NCBI RefSeq assembly: GCF_015706575.1
Contig: NW_024037072.1
Span: forward strand, 15,625,162 to 15,689,161
DNA: 64,000 nucleotides
Origin: Patiria miniata
Lineage: Eukaryota; Echinodermata; Asteroidea; Valvatida; Asterinidae
Reading direction: 5' to 3'
Part shown: positions 23,401-35,400 of the stretch, in pieces
How positions within the stretch are numbered: the stretch's first letter is position 1
How the letters are laid out: the number at the start of each line of letters is the position of its first letter
The notes under the pieces: model-generated
The model's database searches: none
What the model was told of the DNA's origin: nothing
What the model saw: the letters and a program-made list of their open reading frames with translations, nothing else
Translations under genes and position numbers: made by a program

Positions 23401-26400
23401 CCCCCCAAAAAAAAATCTGACAGTGGTAGTGTACCAAGATTTTGTTTTTGGTATGTTCTCTCTAATTTGTTTTTGCTTATCACAGAAATTTCTTTTCGCA
23501 ATATTTCCTGCTAACGGAGGATTATTCCGAGGTTTTGGAGGATTTTATAGGATTGATGAAACTAGAGCAACTGGCCCATCATACTTCACATGCGAATTGA
23601 TGCACCATGAAATGCAATCAGATACAAAGAGGGTGCAATTGCTTTCTTCGGCAGGGGAGACTTTAGCTCCCCTCTATTTCTAACCCCAACTATCTTTCAA
23701 GTTTCTTGAAAACCCATTACATGATTTTGAAGGATTTTGCAGATTGGAGGCAGGTAGATCTCAGTCACTGGTACTTTACACGGCACTTGACTTCCCTCTT
23801 AAAAGCTCAAGTACGAAGAGTGTATTACTGTGGCATAAATACGGGTAGGAAGAGCAACAGTTCCCCGCCCCTCCACGAGGTATATGTGTTTCCGTGGTGT
23901 TCCCCGCTCAACATTTAGGGAGGGCAACAACGACTTTTAATTGCAAAACACAAATTGAGTATGCCTCAGAAAGTGAGTAACCCTTAAGAAAATGAGGCAG
24001 CGCATGATGCCCTCCAGCCAATTATACTGGATGGAGGATACGGAAGCGAGCAGAGACAGCGGAAGTGGGAGGCTACATGGGCAACCATGCAACCCCCACT
24101 CCACAGGTTCATGGACTCCCAATCGGTAAACCCTCCTGGACTCCTCCTCAATAGAACAGAGTCAGTTCGCATGAACCGCCTGATGACAGGAGTCGGCCAT
24201 TTGCATCCTGTAAACATCAGTGGCAGTTGGCACCCTCCCCCCTATGTGAATGCGGTGGCACCCTCCCCCCTATATGAATGCAGAGAGACACAGACGGCCG
24301 ACCACATAATTGACGACTGCCCCTGTACTCTCCTCCAACAAATGGTTGCCCTTATATCGTCACCGTTTTGATGAAGTGACGCATCTGTGCACACAGATGC
24401 AAAACCGAGTTTTGAGAAAATTGCATTTGAAGTTGGTGGATTTTTCAATTTGCATTTTTGTGTACATTTCTCCACCAGAATTGAAAAATATATAACTGAG
24501 ACAATAGCCCAGGAGTTAAATAGCCCAAAACAATTCTCTCTGTTCAATTAGGAGATATTAATTACTAAAGATATCCGTCACTTCATCAAAACGGAAAATC
24601 TACTTCTTCACAAAAATGAGGCATATGTTTGTACACAGCGCGTGCGCGTATATAAAACGTATACATTTTAGAATGCAGATGCGTCACTTCGTCAAATGCA
24701 AATGCAAATCGTGGAGGCTTCATATTTCTAAATATAGCACACATGTAAAATCAATGAGACTAAGTGACACATAGAGATTCGTCACTTCGTCAAAACGGAA
24801 AACTGAGTGTGTAGCACTTTCAACACTTCGTGCAATTAGCGTAATTAACGAACGATGGAATGTTGTGTCTCAGAATTTGGTAATCATGTAGAGGACATCA
24901 TAAAATGTTCAATATCCAAAAATCTCAGATTTCAGAAAATCTCGGTTTTGGACGGATGCATCACTTCGTCAAAACGGTGACGACATGTGAGCAACAACAC
25001 GAAAGAAAGAAGAAGGCACCCTAAGTTCCCCCTTGCAAATTGGACCCAGATACCCAACTGATGTGCCATTGGCTTCTTGCACCATGTGCAGGACCAAGGG
25101 TAATATCGAACATAGATAGCATCAGCAAGCATCACTAACCTCTGAGTCCGGTGTGCGCCTGGTTCACTTGGGCGGTGATATTAGCCAACGTCTCAGTGTC
25201 GTTGAGGAGATTATAATGCTGGGCGGCCAAGCCCATCAGTGTACCATAGGCAAGGTTTATTAGGTTGAGTCCCAGGGGTATGAACCAAAATGCAACCTGC
25301 AAAAAAAAAAAAAAAAAGGCAAAACGATTAAATTCATAAATACACACCCAATGGTAGGATTTGGGTTTTTTTGGGGGGCAGGAAAATTTCACGAAGCTGA
25401 TCACATAAACTTGCCAAGCACAACAACTACATGTTTGAAAACAAGGTACCAGAAGAGGCCGGGACAATGGGAATGCATTTGTTATGGGCCAAAACTAAAA
25501 TCCAGAACTGCGCCGGTCTCAACTCAACTCCACCTCCTGTCACCGTCCTTGGTCAGTCTGTTGAAACCACGGAGGAATTCAGGTATCTCGTTTTTGACAT
25601 CGACTCCACAGGCTTTCTTATCCTGACATCCTCTGAGGAATAGGACTTGCCTCCTCAACCTTCAGTCAACCTCTTGGCCCTTCACATCATGGAGAATAGC
25701 ACCCTATTACATTAAGTTGACTCCTTTACCACAGGTCAATCGTCCAATGACACACTGGAGTGTCATGGCCTAGCGGTTAAGGGAGTGTCATGGACTAGCT
25801 TTTAAGGAGCGTCATGGCCTAGCGGTTAAGAGCACCGGACTCATGCTCTGGTGTTTCAGAGGCAACAGTGGCGCATGGGTTCGAGCCCGGGCCCGGACAC
25901 TTGTGCTCTTAAGCAAGGCACTTAACCACTATTGCTTCGTCCTTCGGATGGGACGTCAAGCCATAGGTCCCGTGTGTTGTGTAATGCATGTTAAAGAACC
26001 CAGTAACACTTGTCACTAAGAGAAGGGGTTAGCCCCGGTGTCCTGGCAGTGGCCGCAGCACCTTGTAAACCCTTATAAGGTGCTTCATAATGGGTCTCAT
26101 ATTTCTCATGTATTTCATTCATCTAATAATAGACATAACTCCCAGTGCCTTGAGTACCTAAACTCCGTTGCGATAATGCCTGAATAGGTTTCTGCAATGT
26201 AACCATACAGATACAGATACAGACTAGCCGTTATTAGACTCTATAACTGCTGTTGGAGATTTTGAGGCCGTATTCTGAATTGGAACAAGCAACTACTAGT
26301 ACCGGAATTGAACCTACCTGGTAAATACTGATTATGCAGACAAAACATGGCATGAGCACCCGGGTTGGGTAGATGAAGCCTGGGTGAGGCTTGTAGAACT

Positions 26401-29400
26401 TCACAAATCTAGCACGCCAGCCTGTGTACACTCTGTAACAATAAATTTGGATTTGATACAACAACAAATACACATAAACAAGTACTCCCTGGTTGGTAAC
26501 GAAGAGAGATATATTGCCCATTCCAACGCATTGACACTACAGTTTTGTGTACATTCTGATAAAATTTAGTTGTGCGCTTACTCTGTAAAATACAAAAAAA
26601 AATTGGCATAGAAAAAAAAAACTTTTTAACTGTTTGAAACTATTGACAAAATCAATTGAGTGCTCCCTTCGACACACATTTGACCCAAGTTGGGCAAAAG
26701 TGCTAAACCAGTACAGATAATCTTGCGATGTGTCATCGAATGACACATTCTACGGTGCTTATATAAAGTAGGCCAAACATGCGTCTTGTTTGGACTTTGT
26801 GGAAACTTACACTTCAGCAGGCTTGTTGAGGAGATTTCTGACGTAGATCGCCTGATGAGTCTTGTACAGCCTCTCCTGACTCTGTAAAATATGAAACAAT
26901 CTGTTATAAAGTGTTAGGAACAGTAAACAAATAAACCAATAAACAAATAAATCCAGTAGATAAATAAAGATACAGTACATACATCAAATAAAAGCACATA
27001 AAATAATATGATGATATGCCATTGATTCAGTGTGTCTTGGACTCACAAGAAGAAGACGTTATTGAGCATGAAAGTTCGTTTCGAAAGACGTTATTGGTTT
27101 GTGCACATTTAGACTAAAATTATGTGAACGGCACAATAGTGAAAACAGCCAATACCGTGTGACGCTCTCAGCCAATCAGGAGACAGCATAATAAAACTGC
27201 ATTTGAATATTCATACCGTGAGTGTGATTCCCTTGTGGCGCTGGATGAGAATGGAGATAAACATGCCGAGGAAGTAAATAGTGAGCAGGAAGATGCAGAT
27301 CAGCACAGGGATCTGTGGTACCAGGACTGGATACGGCTCCTGAGAAAAACCCCCTCAAATAATCAGTCAATTTGAACAACACTTGTCACTATAACAGGCA
27401 CCATTAGCATTTGGGTGTGATCCCTGGCTACATGGCATATACGGGTTCATGGCTTCTGACTAGCGCCCCTTGAAAGAAGACATTGACAAATTGGGGAACC
27501 GCCAACATTGGGCTGGATAGCTCAGTTGGTAGAGCACTGGAACGGCAATCTGGAGGTCGCAGGTTTAAACCCCACGCCAGTGAATTTCTTTATACAATGT
27601 TTACACTGCTTACTTAGTACTTTTTTGACTAAAGTTAGTGGGGGGGGGGGGGGAAGTAGGGGGGGGGGAAGTAGGAGACTTACAATTGATGTTGGATGGA
27701 AATTTGTTAATCTTACAACCAAATGTTTTGTGAATGTTGCAACAAGCACAACAAACCTGCCCCCCCCAAAAAAAAAAATGCCAAAAAAAACAAAAAAACA
27801 AAGCCAAATGTTTTGATTCTTGGTAAAAAAAAAGCCCAGACGAGGAGCTTGGCCTTAACAATGTAGGACCACAAAAGTTTGCCAGATATGTAAACTTAAA
27901 ACACCAGCATTGGATGCATGCATTCCACACACCTTGTTTTCATGGCCACGGCTTTCACAGCCGACACTGATCAAGATCAGCATGATAAACCTGCAGGTAG
28001 TTCAAAAAAACAAACAGATTAACAAATAAAATAACAAACAAGCATATCATTTCTTGACGCGCACTTCCTTGTGGGCAACTGGGTTCAAAGAGTCAAAGTT
28101 CAGCTTTATATTTACATAACAATAAGGTGATGAGTACCGCACATCAGACTTTTATGGTTTTGATGGTTATCGATAGACAAATTATCTGGATGAAATATAC
28201 ACACACAGTGTTCAAGGGTTCTTGTGTACATGTATAATCTGTTGATTCTGTGGAAATTGTGTTTTACGCACGGTGTCATCCAGCCATAAATTTATACTTA
28301 ACAAACCCATGCTAGTATACGTTCATCAGACCCTGTACAACATTTTCACATCAGCACATTATGTTGAAAACAAAAAAAAAGGAATTTTGGGGCAAAACAA
28401 AACATGTTAATGTTGCCAAAAGGGCCGAACAACTTATTGGGATTTTTGTCACCCATGAAACTACTGTACGAACTGTCGATAACAAGTTAAAGTATAGAAA
28501 CATTAGACAAACGCTGGGTCCCAATTCATGAGATGTCACAGCAAAAATTTTACTCGGCAAATATATGCAAGGCAACCTGGAAAAATGAGACAGGACAAAA
28601 TAAGGGTTTCCTGGTATAAGGTAAAAAAAAAACAGAAGAAAATTCTCTTACAATAGTGTTTGTTGCACTTCAATAGAACATTCAGTTGACAAATTATCGA
28701 TGTTTAAAGTTAGCATTTCTCAACATGTCAAAAAAGTAAAATACTGAGTAAAAGGCCTTTAAAGTTTCGAGTCTGGCAGTCGTGAAAACGAAAGATGCCG
28801 ATTTTTTTTTTTCTTTAAAATTTTTTAGTCCATGCACTTCAAATTATTTCTTTAAAATATGTGAAGTAGACATATCGAAGATCAATAAATCTGGGAAAAA
28901 AAAGAAAAAAAGAAAAAACAGCTGGAAACCACACCCCAGCAGCAAGGCTTTCTGCTTTTTTATATCGTACGCATACGTACATGGTTAGCATATATTTGTG
29001 CTCAGCACCTCTGTTAAAGGGAAGATACAACATTTGCTAACATCAAAAAATAAAACGATCACATTATCACAAAATACCTTACTGAATTGTTAGGGACTGA
29101 CAGTCTAAAGCATCCTTTAAAATCGTGGCTCCTGGTGTGCTGACATTTTCAAGAAAAACTGTATTATTCCAACGCTGGTCAGCCAACCAGCGTTGGAGAA
29201 AACTGGCTTTTTTCAAAAACTGTTCCTAATTTTTCATATTTAGTTATTCTGACTTCTCTTTGCAATTGATTACACACATGTGAAGGGGTACAAGCCTGCT
29301 AGACTGATTATCTGACCTTACAATTCCCCAAGTGTATTAATTGCTCCATTTCATCTTAAAGGGAATATACATCATTTGCTTTTGCTGTAATTTGCAGAAA

Positions 29401-32400
29401 TGGATGGAATTGGGGGGTTGGAAATATATAGCAAATATAGTTACACTGACTTTTTTGAGGTTTTGGGTTCGAAAATGCTATAAAAACCAAGAAAACAATC
29501 ATTTTCCTGTAGTCTGGTTCCCTGACTCCATATAAGAAGAAACAGAGCAGTTTACATACATTGGGGAATTGTAAGGTCAGGGAACCAGTCTAGCTGGCTT
29601 GTACCCGTTCATAGGTGTGTAATCGATTGCAAACAAGTGCGATGGTCAATTGGGGCCAGTATTTGAAAAAAAGCCAGTTTTTTCCAACGCTGATCGGCCG
29701 ATCAGCGTTGGAAATTGATACAAAAATAGCACTTTTCTTGAAAATGACAGTATACCAGGTGCCATGATTTTACAGGATGCTTTACACTGTCATTCACTAA
29801 CAGTCCAGCAAGGTATTTCAAAATGATTTGGTAGTTTTATTTTTTGATGTTTGCAAATGTTGTATTTTCCTTTAAGTGGGGTCAGGGAACCAGACTACAA
29901 GAACATGATAGGTTTTCTTGGTTTTTCCAGCATCTACAAACCCAAAACGTGAAACAAGTCAGTTTAACGATATTTGCTACAACATACTTATCCTCCTAAT
30001 CGATTTATTTCTGAAAATTGCAGCAAAAGCAAATGTTGTACTTTCCCTTTAAAACAGCCCTGTTTTGTTGATAAATTTTTACTATGCAATTGTGTTTGAG
30101 CACTAGACATGTGAAGTGATACCTACCAGCCAGCCAGATACAGAAATCCCATGCCATTGGCTATGAGCCGAGACTTGCAGGTGATGCAAGCAAAGAAGGG
30201 GAAACAGTCCACGGCGATTTCTATGGTCACGATGGTGCCAAACAATACTAAAAGAAAAGAAATCAGAAAAAGTTTCCTTTTTATTTCTGGTTACTTTTGT
30301 TTATGTTGAGAGGCAGTGATGCTGACAAAACTAAAAACAAAACTGCCACACAAGCTATAATTTAAGCCTTACGTTTCATCTCACAATGCAATATGAAATG
30401 AGTGAAATACACTCATACAGAAATACAGAGACTGATCACTGCACAGTTTTGATTTTGTTTTTGTATATATGAACATTTGTGATGTCTTGTTGACGTTTGA
30501 CACCAATTTCTAAAACGTGCTCATACAAATTGTCATATTTTTGACGCAGGGTAGTGTACTCAAATAACCTTATTTCCATTGACCATATATGGAAAAATAA
30601 ACTCATTCACTGGTGGAACGGTGGAATATTATTTGTTATAATTATAAAACACTTTCTCCAATTGATCCCAATCTTTACATACATACTAAGCAGGAATGCT
30701 TCTATTAGCATACCAAATTTCACAAAAATCTGCAAACTGCATTTTTGAAATTATAAGGGGCAAATCTGCTCACCTCATTTGGCCTAAAATGACCTGAAAC
30801 CCAGCTCTTTTAGGGTAAAAAAAAAGGTCAAGTTATAATACTCACTCTTGGACCATCCAGGCATGACCCAACCGAAGAAATAGGACTGGTAGTCACCGAA
30901 GATGAGGTCAAGAACCATGGAGGATGCAGCACCGAAGGCCAGGCAGTGCGGCAGACGGTCATGGTTGTCAAACAAGTCTATGGGACTAAAATGTGAAAAC
31001 ACCACAAAAAAATTGAGAGCATCAAGTCAAACGGGCATTTATGAAATGATTCATGTGGATATGACCCCACAAAATATATTGAAAGATGTTAGGTTTCATG
31101 AGTGTTGCTGGGGGGGGGGGGGAGTTGCCCATTAATCATTGACAAATTTTAACGCCAAAATAATTGTCCTATCAGCAAATATGCTGTCTATTGCCCGATT
31201 TTAACTCTTTCAGTGCCAAACTCGTACATGTACGAGGTAATGTTCGTGTTTAAAAACGCCAAACCTCGTACATGTACGAGGTAGAATAACATGTTATCAA
31301 AAGGGGGCGCTCTCGCTCTTTCTAATGGTACCAATTATATGCATGTACGACCTGTATTTATTTTTATATTCGAGTTCTTGTGAGAGGGCGTCACACTGAG
31401 TTTCGATTTGTTGACAAAATGGCGGCGCCCATAAACCGAGCTCGCGTGTTATCTCCAGAGAAAATCAGTGTATTTTTTTCGCCGATTTGGACAGGGTAAG
31501 GGATTACTTTTCTGATTCAGAATAATCCATGGATACTTCAGAACTGGATGGTGGGTCAGAAGACGAACATTGGGATACCGATACAAATGATAATGATGGT
31601 GCTAAAAGTGACAATCATGGCAATATTTATGAAAATGAACAGAGTTTGTATGAGGAGGGGTATCAGACGCGACTCGCGTATATTCTGCAAAAGTGCGGAA
31701 TTCCCCTGTGTTCAGGAGAGTGTTTCAGGGTTTATTACTAAGTGCATGACTAATATTGACTTTTGAAGATAACAAGAATATACCAGAGAGCAAGATACAA
31801 CAAGTTTGGTGATTACAACATATTTACTTTTTTTTTTATAGAATTTTGAATAATTAACAAAAAAGCTCGAAGTTGGGTGCTTTAGGGTTAAACTTTTGAA
31901 ATGTCGCGGGCACTGAAAGAGTTAACAGTGTCCCCCAGAATTCATTTGGGATGGCCGAGCTACCAAAAACAATTCCAGGCGACCTTTGAGTACGGATGGC
32001 CTGTCGGCATATTGTCACACACTCCCAGTCCGGCGAAGCCCCTGCTAAGTTTTTTTTTCACAAAAAGATGGTGGATTTATTTGTTTTGGAGGAAGGGGGG
32101 GGGGAGGGAGGGGGGGGGGGGAAGAGGGAGGCACACAGGCGGGACTGTTATGAAGTCAGTCAAACATTGTCAAAAGTCAACCAATAATTACATCCAAACT
32201 AAAAAAATTATATCAAGATTGACAGAACTTAACAACTAAAAGAATATCCTGTCCTCTATGACTGCTTACTAGATCAGAGAGAAGAGATCACGCAGAGGAT
32301 TTTGCAGAGCCCCTGGCTGTCTCTCCTTCTTGGTCCGTTGTATGAAGCTGAGAATCAAGATGATACACACCTGAAGCAAATCAAATTACTTCACATAAGC

Positions 32401-35400
32401 TTTTTGTTTCGCAAGAAGTTAAAGTGAAATGAAGGCATTGTTACCTTTTCCCCCCACAGAAAAACCCAAACAACCACAGAAAAACAAAAACAACCAAACA
32501 AATAACAAAAACCTAAATGTGTACACACACTATGCAAACCATACAAACAAACAACCAAACAGCTTGACAGCCCACTAGCAGACAAACAGACAAACTTGAT
32601 GAGAAATATACCAAAATAAAACTCCAAAATTTCTTCCACACACTTAATTACTAATAGGCCTATAGTTGATTAACATTGTTGAACTTTTCATTTCTTTTCA
32701 ACTTCCAAATGAAATTGTATAATAGCATTTTTCAATGTTTTTCCACAGCCTGTTAAAGGGAATGTACATCATTGGCTTTTGCTGTAATTTTCAGAAATGG
32801 AGTATTTGAGGGGTTAGTATAATATATAAAATATTGTAACACTGACATGTTTGAAGTTTTATGTTCGAAAATGCTGGAAAAACCAAGAAAAAAAAATGGT
32901 TCAAGTAGTCTGGTTCCCTGACTCCACTAAAGATGAAATGGATCAATTTATAGTTGCCAGAAAATTGTAAGGTAAGGGAACCAGTCTAGCTGGCCTGCAC
33001 CCGTTCATGAACATGTTACCAATACCAAACAAAATTTGGACTGAAAAAAGGTAAATTTGGAGCAGTAGTTGAAATATAGTTGAATATTCGATAATCGATT
33101 GAATATTCAAGTATTCAGCACAGCTCTAACTCACTTGCAATTTCAACATATTTGTTTCATACTCTCGTGACTGTTTGCAGTAAGTTTTATTATATTCATA
33201 AACATTCAGTGTTCACATTACATTTAACTTGAGCAAATACATGTATTTCCTAGTCTCGGTTGTACTTTAAGCTCCAACGTTTATTGAATGACATTTTACC
33301 ATATGAACATATTGTATATATATCCTCAAACATCCTTTACATATTTGATACTCATTTGAGGTTAGTTCCTAAACCATCCTTCCTCTATAACCAAGTGCAC
33401 TAGTTTGTAATTTTCAACCTTTAACCCCAAAGTCTCACCACTCCATTTAACCTGTAGCATACCAGACCTGATTGTTTTTTAATTTTAAAGGGACACTAGG
33501 TCCTGGAACAGCCCAATTGGGCTACAAAACGCGCTTTGAACGAGATGATGTTAATCGGAAATAACATTTAAAATAGGATATAAACATGCACACAACTATC
33601 CTTTCAAAAATGGGTGTTTTTGTGTTATTCCTGTATTGTGCGTGCGAGAACGAATTTCGGGGTCCACTTTTGCGACCCCATAAATATGAGCTGTTTTGAT
33701 GCTAGTTGTGATAGTTGTAAAGCGTTCGCCTTTTGCGGACGTTGAAGAAAACGTTATTTTTTCCTTTGGTGATTGGTCACCGCTGTTCCCGAGACGCACA
33801 ACGTGTATATCGTACACTGAGAACGACACGAAAAACGTATTCGTACTCCGTCATGTCTGATGTAAACAAGCGGGTTTTGCTTTTGTTTTTCTCGGGAACG
33901 GTCACGACATTAGGTTGGTTTCCTTTCAACCAGATGTTTGAAATGGGCTAAGTAAACAATCCAAAACATATAATTTTCGGGGATTTCAGGACCTAGTGCC
34001 CCGTTAAGGTCATTTGACTTTTGATTCAAAAGAGGAAGTTTTAGCTCATCTGTCCAATGGTTTGGGTTATTAGGCCAAGTAAAAAAATAAACCAGTTTCT
34101 CGTCCCTGCCAGTTCCCTTTTTACCCGGCCCCTTCCTTTTATTATTATTATTTTTTTTTTTAATCAATAACTTGCAATATATTTAGTTTTTCATGTCCTT
34201 CCAGCAAAATTATAGGTATGTATGCAAGTTTAGAATCTGTTTTAAGAAGTAATGGCTCAATGGACACCAAATTAATGTTAGCCTTGGTCTTCAACCTTTT
34301 CAATCGCCCAATTCTGGTGACATATTTATATTCCCTTAAAAAAAACAAAAACAAACAAAGCTAAAAACTAACACCAAACCAACACAAAACAAAACAAAAC
34401 AAAACAAAACTAAACAAAACAAAGGAAACTAATAATCTGTTTAATGCCCAGCTGCGATCTACTTTGTAAAAAAAAAGCCTCTTTAGTTTTAGGTTCAAGA
34501 GAATTAAAGTTTTAGTTTTGTTGATTTATATAATTTGCTTATGTGTACTAGCCTTATCCCATGCAAAACCTGAAAACTAAAGCTTACATGTATCTGATAA
34601 GTTTGTGTAATTCTTTTGAATTATCTAATCTTGTCAAGTATCTGTTGAAATTCTGCATGTAGACAATTAATTATTAACTTATTCAGACACACTATAACAT
34701 GACTAATTGATAAGTGCTGAAAAAGACTGAGTTTGAAGCTGCAACAATTTCAAACAAATTTGCCCAACGCACATGTAACACCCTTGATAGTTATGACTGG
34801 TTCTGTACCCTCTTCCTCCATGCTTATAATTATTTGAAAGAGTTCCATACCTGGACATCACTTGACACCCTGTGCACAAACCCTATGAGACTGGTCTGAA
34901 CAATTCTCAGTAAACACTTCTGTACTTTTCCCTGCTAAATTTGACTTTTTAGGACATGTTATCGCTTTCTGATGGCTGATAGGTCACTGCAGGGGAAAAT
35001 TAGTAATGTCCATGAATGGAAAATTTTCTTTCCCTTATATCACTATGAACAAACCACAAAGGAAATCTGACAAGTTCTACTTTACATCAATTTCCCCATT
35101 GAAAGGCTAGAATGAAAATACAGAAAGTCACAAGATATCTGGTTAAATGAATAGTACTTACAGCGAAGGGGAAGGAGCCATGAACAAGAAAACCTCTGTA
35201 TGTGGCAATGATACAAGTCTGGTTTGCCCTAAAATATGAAAAGAAAAAAAAAGAAAAGTGGTTAATGGTCTTCCTTTGGCGATTGTGGACTTCTCAATCT
35301 TTTTGATTCTTAACCACTTCATGTACTGATGACATGTTTAAACAATATGGCTGATGCCGTTTCTATACATAGGCACGGCAGACAGGCTAAAACGTCAAGC

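Noticed and set aside
27511-27583. tRNA gene
   Set aside because: The head resembles a tRNA, but the stems are imperfect and a related fragment recurs at 51777, which fits a SINE.
31529-31741. Acidic 70-codon frame as an independent gene
   Set aside because: It lies wholly within a TTAA-flanked piggyBac-like element and is better read as part of that relic.
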